DNA from: Williamsia deligens
GTDB lineage: Bacteria; Actinomycetota; Actinomycetes; Mycobacteriales; Mycobacteriaceae
Assembly: GCF_024171765.1 (NCBI RefSeq)
Contig: NZ_JAMTCI010000002.1
Coordinates: 496,001-560,000 of the forward strand
Direction of reading: 5' to 3'
DNA length: 64,000 nucleotides
Shown: piece by piece, positions 9,947 through 19,500 of the stretch
How positions within the stretch are numbered: position 1 is the first letter of the stretch
How the letters are laid out: each line of letters begins with the position of its first letter
Position numbers and translations under genes: made by a program
Notes under the pieces: model-generated
What the model was told of the DNA's origin: nothing
The model's input: the letters and a program-made list of their open reading frames with translations, nothing else
Databases searched by the model: none

Positions 9947-10897
9947 GTGGACCCGGCGTCCACCGGCGACGACGGGTCGTCGCGACCTACCCGGGTCGCC
10001 ATAGCCCCCGCGCCGGACGATCACATCGCCGCGGCGGTGTCGTCCGCGGGCGGTGAGGTCGTCACCGACCTCGCAGACGCCGAGGTGCTCGTCTGGCTCG
10101 GTGGCGAGGTCGATTTCCCGCGGGATCTCGGTGACGACATCCGGTGGGTGGCACTGAGACTGGCCGGGATCGAGGCGTTCCTCGCCGCCGGGATCGTCGA
10201 CGATCGACGCATCTGGACCAACGCCTCCGGGTTCTACGCCGAGAACGTGGCCGAACACGCGCTCGCCCTGCTGCTCGCCGGCCTGCATCGCATCCCGGAC
10301 GCCGTTCGCGACGGGTGGGACAAGGACCGCGTCGACACCGCGGTCCGACAACTGCACGGCGCCACCGTGGGGATCGTCGGCGCCGGAGGCATCGGGCGTG
10401 CGCTGATCCCCCGCCTGATCGCCTGTGGTGCCGATGTCATCGCGGTCACCGCGTCGGGGCGGACCGTCGACGGCGCCCGGGCGACCCTCCCGTCGGATCG
10501 TCTCCCGGAGCTGTGGTCACAGGTCGACCATGTCGTGGTCGCCGCACCGTCGACCCCGGAGACCCGGCATCTCGTGGACGCCGCCGCCCTCCGGGCACTG
10601 CCCACTCATGCGTGGGTGGTGAACGTCGCGCGCGGCACCCTCATCGATCAGGGTTCGCTGCTGGAGGCGGTGCGATCCGGCGAGATCGCCGGGGCCGCCC
10701 TCGATGTCACCGATCCCGAGCCCCCGGACGCCGACGACCCGATACTGCACGAACCCCGCATCGTGGTGACACCGCATGTCGCCAATCCGGCGTCGGGCCT
10801 CACCCGCACGCTCGCGCCGTGGGTGGCCGAGAACCTGCGCCGGTTCCGTGCCGGGACGCCGCTGTTGTCGACGGTGCGACCGGACAGCTCGTACTGA
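9947..10897 (+). CDS. D-isomer-specific 2-hydroxyacid dehydrogenase family protein
   Basis: A 316-residue NAD(P)-dependent oxidoreductase of the D-2-hydroxyacid dehydrogenase family. It has the Rossmann motif GIVGAGGIGRA near residue 140, and the catalytic Arg (NVARGTLID), Glu (DPEPPD) and His (TPHVANP) at the expected C-terminal positions. The GTG start lies 7 bp after ectC, so it should be cotranscribed with ectABC. The substrate cannot be read from the sequence; a link to ectoine metabolism is inferred only from position. Confidence 0.88.
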   Translation: MDPASTGDDGSSRPTRVAIAPAPDDHIAAAVSSAGGEVVTDLADAEVLVWLGGEVDFPRDLGDDIRWVALRLAGIEAFLAAGIVDDRRIWTNASGFYAENVAEHALALLLAGLHRIPDAVRDGWDKDRVDTAVRQLHGATVGIVGAGGIGRALIPRLIACGADVIAVTASGRTVDGARATLPSDRLPELWSQVDHVVVAAPSTPETRHLVDAAALRALPTHAWVVNVARGTLIDQGSLLEAVRSGEIAGAALDVTDPEPPDADDPILHEPRIVVTPHVANPASGLTRTLAPWVAENLRRFRAGTPLLSTVRPDSSY

Positions 10898-10921
10898 CCT
10901 GCTCGACCACCGACCTGCTCG

Positions 10922-11272
10922 CTACTGGCCGGCGGCGAGATCCCTGGTCGTCCGGAGCACGGCGAGGACCCGATCCATCGCGCGCCCGTGAGCGCAGTCG
11001 GCATGGGGATCGGTGTGTGCGCGATCGTGGTCGTCGAAGTGGGAGTTCGTCGAACAGCCCCGCGGGAACCTGCCACTGGGGTCACGGACCACCAGCGTCG
11101 GCTGCGCGACGTCGTCACCTGTCACGGGTGCGCCTCTCTCGCGCAGATCCGCCACCAGGGCATCGTGTTCACGGGTGGCATCACCCATGACGTCGGGATC
11201 GACTCGACCGGCCCACCAGGTCCGATCCGACGGCCGGTAGACGGCGACCGTCGCATAGCTGTTCTCTCGCAC
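10922..11272 (-). CDS. Uncharacterised Cys/His/Asp-motif protein, tandem copy 1
   Basis: A 116-residue protein of no recognised family. About two thirds of roughly 100 positions match the neighbouring gene at 11407-11823 without gaps. The most conserved part is the C-terminal half, with RGCSTNSHFD followed by TDPHADCAHGRA and a helix DRVLAVLR. The clustered Cys, His and Asp suggest metal binding, which is inference. The start was set at GTG 11272, preceded by GAAAGAG; an ATG at 11350 is in frame but has no ribosome site. It converges with the 2-hydroxyacid dehydrogenase gene. Confidence 0.65.
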   Translation of the reverse strand: MRENSYATVAVYRPSDRTWWAGRVDPDVMGDATREHDALVADLRERGAPVTGDDVAQPTLVVRDPSGRFPRGCSTNSHFDDHDRAHTDPHADCAHGRAMDRVLAVLRTTRDLAAGQ

Positions 11273-11406
11273 TCGCGCTCTTTCTCGACTCCCCGCGTAC
11301 AGAAGACCACCTGGTCCGGCGACACGGCGAATTCTCCGACGATCCGTCATCGCAATTCCACTGTTCGACGGACAGCATCGGTGGGCGCCCCGTCGCAGAG
11401 AGACCG

Positions 11407-11823
11407 TCAGCTCCCCGGCCCCGCTGCTGTCGACCGTGCGACCGGGGCGGGCATGTCGATCGGGGCAGGCGTGTCGGCCGGGCACTCTCCCCGCCCCTGC
11501 GCCTGTTCGCGCGCCCCGCGCAGCACCGCGATGACCCGATCGATCGCCCGCCCGTGGGCGCAATCGGCGTGGGGATCGGTGTCCTGGTGGTCGCGTGCGT
11601 CGAAGTGGGAGTTCGTCGAGCATCCCCGGCCGTACCGACCCAGAGGGTCCTGAATCACCAGCAGTGGCGGCCGGATGTCCTCGACGGGAACTTCGATCCC
11701 ACGGCGCCCCCAGTCGATCCGGAGGGCATCTGTCTCCTGGCGGGCATCGCCCAACACCGCGGGGTCAACCCGCCCGACCCACCACGACCGGTCACTCGAC
11801 CTGTACACGGCGACGGTCGCCAT
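11407..11823 (-). CDS. Uncharacterised Cys/His/Asp-motif protein, tandem copy 2
   Basis: A paralog of the preceding gene: 138 residues, starting MATVAVYRSSDRSWW, with the same RGCSTNSHFD and TDPHADCAHGRAIDRV core. It differs by a Pro/Ala-rich C-terminal tail of about 35 residues. The ATG at 11823 has GGAAG six bases upstream. The two copies lie in tandem with 134 bp between them and share an 11-bp sequence upstream, so a local duplication including regulatory sequence is likely. The function is unknown. Confidence 0.68.
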   Translation of the reverse strand: MATVAVYRSSDRSWWVGRVDPAVLGDARQETDALRIDWGRRGIEVPVEDIRPPLLVIQDPLGRYGRGCSTNSHFDARDHQDTDPHADCAHGRAIDRVIAVLRGAREQAQGRGECPADTPAPIDMPAPVARSTAAGPGS

Positions 11824-11920
11824 CATCGTCTTCCGCACTGCACTCTTCTTCGTGGACGTCCCGGCCCACGCACAGCAGATCACCTCCCGGCCACCGGTGA
11901 CCCCATGTCCGAGATGTTGA

Positions 11921-11936
11921 ACAGTAATTCCACTGT
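11921..11936. promoter_or_regulatory. Inverted repeat between copy 2 and the sirtuin gene
   Basis: ACAGT-N6-ACTGT is a 5-bp inverted repeat about 98 bp upstream of copy 2 and 58 bp upstream of the sirtuin ATG. The 11 bases AATTCCACTGT recur exactly at 11354-11364, upstream of copy 1, where the second arm is lost. It is a possible shared operator or promoter element. Confidence 0.4.
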
Positions 11937-11993
11937 GTGCAGTACAAAATCATCGACCGGTCCGCGCCGACCCCGCCGGTAGGCTGGTGGACG

Positions 11994-12950
11994 ATGCGGA
12001 CACGACTCCAGGTCGCGTGGACGCCGGGGACACCGACAGACCCCGACGACGACCTCCCAGCTCGGATCGGGCAGGCCCATGCCCTGCTGAGCGGCCGTCG
12101 GACCGTGGTCCTGTCCGGCGCCGGCATCTCGACGGACTCGGGCATCCCCGACTACCGCTCCCCCGACGCCGCACCCCGCACACCGATGACCATCGACGCG
12201 TTCCTTGCCTCACCCGACTTCCGGCGTCACTACTGGGCGCGCAACCATCTCGGGTGGCGCCACATGGACGCAGCCACCCCCAACGCCGGGCATCGCGCGG
12301 TGACCGCGCTGCAGCACCGGGGGCTGGTGAGCGGCGTGATCACGCAGAACGTGGACATGTTGCACACCAAGGCGGGCTCACGGCCCGTGATCGAACTCCA
12401 CGGCTGCTACGGCCGTGTGTGCTGCCTGCGGTGCGGATGGCAGATCTCGCGGCACCGCCTCGCCGCCGTCCTCGATCCGCTCAACGCGGCCTTCACCTCC
12501 CGGATCCGCGCGGGCGGAGCGATCGACGTCGCCCCCGACGCCGACGTGGCCGTCGACGACACCGGCGACTTCCAGATGATCGACTGCCCGGAGTGCGGCG
12601 GGGCCCTGAAACCGGCCATCGTCTACTTCGGGGAGAGCGTGCCGCGTCCTGTGGTGGACGAGGCGTTCGCGATGGTCGACGACGCCGACGCTCTGCTCGT
12701 CCTCGGGTCCAGCCTGACCGTCATGTCCGGGCTGCGCTTCGTCCGCCACGCCCGACGGCGTGGGATGCCGGTCGTCATCGTCAACCGCGGGGTCACCCGT
12801 GGCGACGACTGCGCCACGCTCAAGATCGACCACCGGTGCGCCGAGGTGCTCACGGGTCTCGTCGCGCGCATCGACGCCGAGCGGTCCACCGGCGGCGACC
12901 GGTCAGGCGGTCGCGACGAGATCGTCAGCGTGCACGACCGCGCGTCGTAG
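11994..12950 (+). CDS. Sir2 family NAD-dependent protein deacetylase
   Basis: A sirtuin of 318 residues that removes acyl groups from protein lysines using NAD+. It shows the NAD-binding GAGIS, the TQNVDMLH motif, the catalytic His in HGCYG, and a zinc-binding module with CLRC and CPEC pairs separated by an insert of about 55 residues, longer than in minimal sirtuins. ATG 11994 was chosen for the nearby GGTGG; an upstream ATG at 11937 would add 19 residues. The 3' end overlaps the convergent proB gene by 48 bp. Confidence 0.9.
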   Translation: MRTRLQVAWTPGTPTDPDDDLPARIGQAHALLSGRRTVVLSGAGISTDSGIPDYRSPDAAPRTPMTIDAFLASPDFRRHYWARNHLGWRHMDAATPNAGHRAVTALQHRGLVSGVITQNVDMLHTKAGSRPVIELHGCYGRVCCLRCGWQISRHRLAAVLDPLNAAFTSRIRAGGAIDVAPDADVAVDDTGDFQMIDCPECGGALKPAIVYFGESVPRPVVDEAFAMVDDADALLVLGSSLTVMSGLRFVRHARRRGMPVVIVNRGVTRGDDCATLKIDHRCAEVLTGLVARIDAERSTGGDRSGGRDEIVSVHDRAS

Positions 12951-14042
12951 CCCCTCGGGTAGGTCGGCGGTGCTGCGACCGATCATCGCGGTGACCTCGT
13001 CGGAGTCGTAGGCCGTGACGCCGCGTGCCCGCAGCACGCCGTCCGTCCCGACCACCTCGACGACGTCCCCGGCGCCGAAGACGCCGTCGGCGCCGACGAC
13101 CCCCGCGGGCAACAGGGACGCGCGGCGGGCGATCGCCGCCGCGGCACCGTCGTCGACGATCAGGCGGCCGCGCGTCTCCGCGGCGTGACGGACCCAGAAC
13201 CGACGTGCCGACATCCTCGCGGGACGTGCCGCGAAGGCGGTCCCGACGTCGGCGCCGCCCAGCGCGGCGGCGGCATCGGACGCAGCCGCCAGCAGCACGG
13301 GGACCCCGGCGTCGGCGGCGAGGCGCGCCGCGGACAGCTTCGACGCCATCCCACCCGTGCCCAACGCCCCACCCGACCCGGCGACGACGCCGTCGAGGTC
13401 GGCGGCGCCGGCGACCTCGGGGATCAGCCGGGCATCCCCCTTCCGAGGGTCACCGTCGTACAGACCGTCGACGTCGGAGAGCAGGAACAGCGCGGTGGCC
13501 CCGGCCAGGTGGGCGACGAGGGCCGCGAGACGGTCGTTGTCGCCGAAGCGGATCTCGTCGGTGGCGACGGTGTCGTTCTCGTTCACCACCGCCACGGCAC
13601 CGAGCGAGCGCAACCGGTCGAGCGTGCGCTGCGCGTTGGCGTGGTGCGACCGGCGGGAGATGTCGTGTGCGGTGAGCAGCACCTGACCGACGGTGCGTCC
13701 GTGGCGGGCGAACGACGTACCCCAGGCGTGGGCGAGTGCGAGTTGGCCCACGCTGGCCGCCGCCTGCTTCGTGGCGAGATCGGTGGGACGCCGACGCAGC
13801 CCCAGCGGGGCCAGTCCCGCGCCGATGGCACCCGAGGAGACGACGATGACGTCGGTCCCCGCCGCCATGCGTGCCTGCAGTGCGTCGGCCAGCCGATCGA
13901 GTCGGTCGAGCGCCAACCCCTCGTGCAGGTCGGTCAGCGCCGACGACCCGATCTTCACGACGATGCTGCGGGCCGTCGCGATCTGCGTCCGCACCGGCGA
14001 GGTCAGGGCGGTCGGGTCGACCGACCGGTCAGTCGTCGCCAT
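12903..14042 (-). CDS. proB: Glutamate 5-kinase
   Basis: First step of proline synthesis: phosphorylates glutamate to gamma-glutamyl phosphate. The 379-residue protein has an amino-acid-kinase domain ([36 protein letters not shown]) and a C-terminal PUA domain of about 80 residues. ATG 14042 was chosen for the family start; it lies within the last codons of obg, a 14-bp overlap. The C-terminal 48 bp overlap the oppositely oriented sirtuin gene. Confidence 0.95.
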   Translation of the reverse strand: MATTDRSVDPTALTSPVRTQIATARSIVVKIGSSALTDLHEGLALDRLDRLADALQARMAAGTDVIVVSSGAIGAGLAPLGLRRRPTDLATKQAAASVGQLALAHAWGTSFARHGRTVGQVLLTAHDISRRSHHANAQRTLDRLRSLGAVAVVNENDTVATDEIRFGDNDRLAALVAHLAGATALFLLSDVDGLYDGDPRKGDARLIPEVAGAADLDGVVAGSGGALGTGGMASKLSAARLAADAGVPVLLAAASDAAAALGGADVGTAFAARPARMSARRFWVRHAAETRGRLIVDDGAAAAIARRASLLPAGVVGADGVFGAGDVVEVVGTDGVLRARGVTAYDSDEVTAMIGRSTADLPEGLRRAVVHADDLVATA

Positions 14043-15528
14043 CGGGACCCGACCAGTCGTCGGGCCCGTCCACGGGACCCAGTCCGTCGTCGGCATGGTG
14101 GCGGCGGGCCTTGCGCGCGACCTTGCGGTCGGCCGCACCGACACGGTCGGTGCGGTCGAGTCGGATGTCGGTGCCGCGTCCGGTCACCGGCACGGCGTCG
14201 CCGCTGGGCAGCTGGGGCTCCCAGTCGAAGGAGACGTCCCCGATGGTCACCGGGGCACCGGGGACCGCACCCTGCTTGACCAGCTCGTCCTCGACGCCGA
14301 GGCGGTTCAGCCGGTCCGCGAGGTAGCCGACGGCCTCGTCGTTGTCGAAGGCGGTCTGCTTGATCCAGCGCTCGGGTCGCGTGCCACGCACGATGAACCC
14401 GCCCGGGACAGCCGGATCCGGGGAGACGGTGAAACCGCTCTCGTCCACCGCGATCGGTCGGATGACCGCACGCCGGGCGACGGGGGTCGGCGTCGCCGCG
14501 CGGTGGTCGGCGACCTTCTGCGCCAGCGCGAACCGCAGCGTGTCCAACCCGACATGGCCGACCGCGGAGATCGCGTAGACCGGCCATCCGCGGGCCTCGA
14601 GGTCCGGGGTGACCATCTCGGCGAGTTCGGCGGCCTCGGGGACGTCGATCTTGTTCAGGATCACCACTCGGGGACGGTCGGCGAGGTCCTGCAGGCCGTG
14701 GTCGGCGGAGAGTGCCGGCGTGTACGCCGCCAGCTCGGCCTCGAGTGCGTCGATGTCGGAGATGGGATCGCGTCCGGGTTCCAGTGTGGCGCAGTCGACC
14801 ACGTGCGCGAGGACCGCACAGCGCTCGAGGTGCCGCAGGAAGTCCAGTCCGAGTCCACGCCCCTGCGAGGCGCCGGGGATCAGTCCGGGGACGTCGGCGA
14901 CGGTGAAGACCGAGGCACCGGCCGTCACCACGCCGAGGTTCGGGGCCAGCGTCGTGAACGGGTAGTCGGCGATCTTCGGCTTCGCGGCCGACAAGACCGA
15001 CACCAGCGACGACTTGCCCGCGGACGGGAAGCCGACGAGGCCGACGTCGGCGACGGACTTGAGCTCGAGGACGAGTTCCCGCGTCTGCCCCTCCTCGCCG
15101 AGGAGCGCGAAACCGGGTGCCTTGCGCGCCTTCGAGGCCAGCGCCGCGTTGCCCAGCCCGCCGCGGCCGCCGGATGCGGCGACGAACGTCGCGCCCTCGC
15201 CGACGAGGTCGGCCAGGATGCGCCCGTTCTCGTCGAGCACGACGGTGCCGTCGGGGACGGGCATCTCGAGGGTCTCCCCGTGACCGCCGTCGCGGTTGGA
15301 GCCGGCACCGGGCTTGCCGTTCTGGGCCCTCGCGTGCGGGCGGAAGTGGAAGTCGAGCAGGGTGTGGACCTGCGGGTCCACGCGCAGGATCACGTCGCCC
15401 CCGTTGCCACCGTTCCCGCCGTCGGGACCGCCGAGCGGCTTGAACTTCTCACGGTGCACCGACGAGCAGCCGTGGCCGCCGTTGCCCGCCACGGCGTGGA
15501 TGGTCACGCGGTCGACGAAACGCGACAT
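14029..15528 (-). CDS. obg: GTPase Obg/CgtA
   Basis: An essential ribosome-associated GTPase involved in 50S maturation and stress control. The 499-residue protein begins [12 protein letters not shown] with the Gly-rich Obg domain (residues 1 to about 160). It then has the G domain with [15 protein letters not shown] and NKID, and a C-terminal OCT extension ending in an acidic Asp-rich tail. It follows rpmA after an intrinsic terminator, so it may also have its own transcript. Confidence 0.97.
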   Translation of the reverse strand: MSRFVDRVTIHAVAGNGGHGCSSVHREKFKPLGGPDGGNGGNGGDVILRVDPQVHTLLDFHFRPHARAQNGKPGAGSNRDGGHGETLEMPVPDGTVVLDENGRILADLVGEGATFVAASGGRGGLGNAALASKARKAPGFALLGEEGQTRELVLELKSVADVGLVGFPSAGKSSLVSVLSAAKPKIADYPFTTLAPNLGVVTAGASVFTVADVPGLIPGASQGRGLGLDFLRHLERCAVLAHVVDCATLEPGRDPISDIDALEAELAAYTPALSADHGLQDLADRPRVVILNKIDVPEAAELAEMVTPDLEARGWPVYAISAVGHVGLDTLRFALAQKVADHRAATPTPVARRAVIRPIAVDESGFTVSPDPAVPGGFIVRGTRPERWIKQTAFDNDEAVGYLADRLNRLGVEDELVKQGAVPGAPVTIGDVSFDWEPQLPSGDAVPVTGRGTDIRLDRTDRVGAADRKVARKARRHHADDGLGPVDGPDDWSGPDGDD

Positions 15529-15572
15529 GCTCGGTCCTTCTTCGATGTCGGTGCTGATGAGGGGGTGGAAAA

Positions 15573-15619
15573 CATCAGGGGCGGGCGGTCTCGTCTCGGA
15601 GACCTGCCCGCCCCTGATG
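15573..15619 (-). terminator. Intrinsic terminator between rpmA and obg
   Basis: A stem of 20 bp with one bulged base (arms 15573-15592 and 15599-15619, 6-nt loop) is followed on the minus strand by TTTTCC. It lies 26 bp after the rpmA stop and 45 bp before the obg start, so it should end or attenuate rplU-rpmA transcripts ahead of obg. Confidence 0.85.
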
Positions 15620-15645
15620 GACGTGTGTCGTGCGACGTCGCGAGG

Positions 15646-15909
15646 TCAGGCCTGCGCGGGCGCCGGGACGATGTTGACGGTCTTGCGACCGCGCTTGGTG
15701 CCGAAGGCGACCGCGCCGGTCTCCAGGGCGAACAGGGTGTCGTCGCCACCGCGGCCGACGTTCACGCCCGGGTGGAAGTGGGTGCCGCGCTGGCGGACCA
15801 GGATCTCGCCGGCGTTGACCTGCTGGCCACCGAACCGCTTGACGCCGAGCCGCTGGGCGTTGGAGTCACGACCGTTGCGCGAGCTGGACGCGCCCTTCTT
15901 GTGTGCCAT
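15646..15909 (-). CDS. rpmA: 50S ribosomal protein L27
   Basis: A large-subunit ribosomal protein near the peptidyl-transferase centre. The 87-residue protein starts [20 protein letters not shown] and contains [17 protein letters not shown], the family signature. It lacks the N-terminal cleavage extension of Firmicutes. It is 36 bp downstream of rplU. Confidence 0.98.
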   Translation of the reverse strand: MAHKKGASSSRNGRDSNAQRLGVKRFGGQQVNAGEILVRQRGTHFHPGVNVGRGGDDTLFALETGAVAFGTKRGRKTVNIVPAPAQA

Positions 15910-15945
15910 GTCTTCGGTCCTCTCGAGACGATGAGTGCTGCAGGT

Positions 15946-16257
15946 CTACTTGATGCCGGTGACCTTGAGGACCGTCAGACGCTGACGGTGGCCCTGGCGC
16001 TTGTGGTAGCCGGTCTTGTTCTTGAACTTGTGGATCCGGATCTTCGGGCCCTTGACGTGCTCGACGACCTCACCGGTCACGGCCGCATTCGCCAGGGCCG
16101 CGGCGTCGGTGGTGAGCGACGCACCGTCGACCACGAGGGCGACCGGGAGAGAGACGGTGTCGCCGACAGCGCCCTCGATCTTCTCGACCTTGACGAGGTC
16201 ACCCTCGGCGACCTTGTACTGCTTACCGCCGGTCTTGACGATCGCGTACGTTGCCAT
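15946..16257 (-). CDS. rplU: 50S ribosomal protein L21
   Basis: A large-subunit ribosomal protein that binds 23S rRNA. The 103-residue protein starts [16 protein letters not shown] and ends in the basic [12 protein letters not shown] segment and the short tail [10 protein letters not shown]. The upstream in-frame extension is rejected because this start matches the family and GAGAAGGTGG precedes it. Confidence 0.98.
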   Translation of the reverse strand: MATYAIVKTGGKQYKVAEGDLVKVEKIEGAVGDTVSLPVALVVDGASLTTDAAALANAAVTGEVVEHVKGPKIRIHKFKNKTGYHKRQGHRQRLTVLKVTGIK

Positions 16258-16456
16258 CGCGAAAACCACCTTCTCACTGTCGTTGTCCTGCGCCCGCGCG
16301 GGTGCGCCGGCATTGTGCTGTGCGGGGTACGCCCGCGCCTGCGGATCTCTCGATACCGTCCGGCGCCGGACGTGGTCCTGGCTGCCCCTGGGATCGACGT
16401 GCCGGGGCGGAGTGATCCGCACAGCACTGTCCGACCCGCGATGAGGCGACCGTGTG

Positions 16457-16486
16457 AGGTTACGGGAGCAGCGACGACCGGGTCAA
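16457..16486 (-). promoter_or_regulatory. Candidate promoter for rplU-rpmA (TTGACC-18-TAACCT)
   Basis: On the minus strand TTGACC (16486-16481) and TAACCT (16462-16457) are 18 bp apart. The start would lie near 16450, giving a leader of about 190 nt before rplU. That leader contains a perfect 16-bp palindrome at 16357-16372, which may act in autoregulation. Confidence 0.6.
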
Positions 16487-16529
16487 ACCGTGGTCACCCC
16501 GGCGCGTGCCCCGCATCCGGGTGTCGGGG

Positions 16530-19500
16530 TCAGTCCTCCACCGGGGGGCCTGCCGGGCGACCGGCAGCGCGGCGACGGGCGGTCCGACGCACGGCGACCA
16601 CGGGGGTGTCGGGCTGCTGGGCGACGACGGTGGTCGTCGGCGCGGACGGCGCCTCCACCACGATCGTCTCGACGGTGCCCGCGACGGCGTCGCCGCCACC
16701 GACGGGCGCCGAGGCCGGTCGGCGCGCGGCGCGTCGTCGTCGACGCGGCGCCGCGGGATCGGCGGCCTGCTCGGGCTCACCGGCCGCCACGGGTTCCACG
16801 CTCGGCTCGGACGGCGCCACCACATCGGGTTCCGGGGTCGGCTCGGGCGCGCCCTGCGGTTCGGGTGCGCTCTGCGTCTCGGGTGCGCTCTGCGGTTCGG
16901 GCGCCTGCTTCGGCGCGGCCTTCTCGCGCCGCCCCGATCGCCTCTCCGCCGGGGCCTCGGCCTCGGTGTCCGGGGCGGTGGCCTGCTCGGCGCCGCCGCC
17001 GTCCTCGCCGTCGCCGTTCTCGCCGTGTCCGGCCATCGCACGGAACATGGGGTGCTCGGCGGGGTTGTGGGCCTTGCCGTTCGCGTCGGACTGGTCGGCC
17101 TGACCGGAATCGGACTTCTTGCGACCCGAACGGCGCGACCGCTTCGAGCCGCCCTGGTCGCGACCGGAGTCGTCACCACCGCCGCCGCCGGTCACCTCCA
17201 CGGGGTTGGCGTGGACGACGATGCCGCGGCCGTTGCAGCAGGTGCAGGTGGAGGAGAACGCCTCCAGCAACCCGGTGCCCAGACGCTTGCGCGTCATCTG
17301 CACCAGACCCAGCGAGGTCACCTCCGACACCTGGTGGCGCGTCCGGTCCCGCGAGAGCGCCTCGGTGAGCCTGCGCAGCACCAGGTCGCGGTTGGACTCG
17401 AGCACCATGTCGATGAAGTCGACAATGATCATGCCGCCGATGTCGCGCAGACGCATCTGCCGCACGATCTCCTCGGCGGCCTCGAGGTTGTTGCGCGTCA
17501 CCGTCTCCTCGAGGTTGCCCCCCGAGCCGGTGAACTTGCCGGTGTTGACGTCGACGACGGTCATCGCCTCGGTGTGCTCGATGATGAGCGTGCCGCCGGA
17601 GGGCAGCCACACCTTGCGCTCAAGCGCTTTCGTGAGCTGCTCGTCGATCCGGTGGACGGCGAACGCGTCCGGTGCGTCGGCGTGCGCCCGCTCGAACCGG
17701 GTGACGCGGTCGAGCAGGTCGGGAGCGACCGCCTGCACGTATCCGTGGACCTGGTCCCAGGCACCGTTCCCGTCGATGACTAGCTTCGAGAAGTCCTCGT
17801 TGAAGAGGTCGCGGACGACCTTCACCAGCAGGTCGGGCTCGGAGTAGAGCACCTGCGGTCCCGAGGGACCGCCGCCCTTGCCGCCGTTCTTGCCCGACGA
17901 CGAGCCCTTGGCACCCGCGGCCGCGGCCTCGATGGTCTCCCACTGGGCCTTGAGGCGCTCGATGTCGGCGGCGAGTTCCGCTTCGCTGACACCCTCGGAC
18001 GCCGTGCGGATGATCACGCCGGCCTCGGCGGGGACCACCTTCGACAGGATCTGTTTGAGCCGCTTCCGCTCGGTGTCGGGCAGTTTGCGCGAGATGCCGG
18101 TGGACGAACCGCCGGGGACGTAGACGAGGTAGCGACCCGCCAGCGAGATCTGGGTGGTCAGCCGGGCACCCTTGTGACCCACCGGATCCTTGCTCACCTG
18201 GACCACGACGTGGTCGCCGGGCTTGAGCGCCTGCTCGATCTTGCGGCTGCCGCCGTCGAGACCGGCCGCATCCCAGTTCACCTCGCCGGCGTACAGAACG
18301 CCGTTGCGGCCGCGGCCGATGTCGACGAACGCCGCCTCCATGCCGGGCAGCACGTTCTGGACGCGGCCGACGAAGATGTTGCCCACCATCGACGACGAGG
18401 TCGACGTGGTGACGAAGTGCTCGACGAGGACACCGTCCTCGAGGACGGCCACCTGTGTGTAGTCCTCGGTGGCCGCGGAGCCGTCGTCGGCGGTCAGCGC
18501 GGTGTTCGCGGAACGCTCCCGCACCACCATGACGCGGTCCACCGCTTCTCGACGGGCCAGGAACTCGCTCTCAGTGAGGATCGGCGGACGTCGACGACCG
18601 GCGTCACGACCGTCGCGGCGACGCTGGCGCTTCGCCTCGAGACGCGTCGACCCCGAGATGCCCTGCACCTCGTCGCGGTCGCGCTGACGCGACTTGTTCC
18701 GTGGCTCCCGCTCGTGGACGACCGTGTTCGGCGGGTCGTCGTCCCCACCGCCGGACTCGTCGGCGTCGGCGCCACCCTTGCGACGACGCCGACGGCGGCG
18801 ACGGCGGGTGCCCGAGCCGTTCTCGTCGTCACCGTCGTCGGAGCCGTCGTCCGCGTCGGACTTCTCACCGTCGGTGTCGGACTCGGCGGTGTCGGGCTTC
18901 TCGGAGTCGGACTTCTCGGCCTCGGACTTCCGGGTGTCGGGCTTGCCGGTGTCGGTCTTCTCGGTGTCGGACTTCTCGGTGTCGGACTTAGCGGTGTCGG
19001 ACTTCGCGGCGGCGTCGTTTCCGCCCGCGGAGTCGCCGGACGCTGCGGAGGCCGACTCGTCGGAGCCGCCCGAGCCGGTCTCGTCGCCGTTCTCGGAATC
19101 GTTCTGGTCACCACGACCACGACCGCGTCCACGCCGACCACGACGACGACGGCGACCGCCCGATGTCGAGTCGTCGTCGCTGTCGTCCGCTGCGGAGTCG
19201 TCCGGTCCGGAGGTGGGGGTGGTGTCGGCGACCTTCTCTGCGTCGACGGTGCCGTCGGAGGAGCCGGAGGTGTCGGCACCACCGCGTCGCCGCGGCGCGT
19301 CGGGCGCGGGCGTCGAGGGGGTCGAACCGTCGGTCTCGGCGTTGTCGGCGGTCTCGGCGGCGCGGGGACGTCGGCGGCGTGTCCGCTCGACCTCCTCGGG
19401 CGCCGGTGGCGGGAGGAAGAGGGGCGACGCCGCGGCGTCCGCCGCGGGCGTCGCGGGTGCGGCGTCGTATGAGGTCGCTGCGGAGAACAGCGACGGCGCA

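Noticed and set aside
7480-10002. 840-residue leftward open frame opposite ectABC
   Set aside because: It mirrors the ectA, ectB and ectC genes, whose families are certain; its His/Val/Gly/Asp-rich composition is a high-GC antisense artefact.
13693-17103. 1136-residue rightward open frame
   Set aside because: It runs antisense through proB, obg, rpmA, rplU and part of the RNase E gene; no domain is visible.
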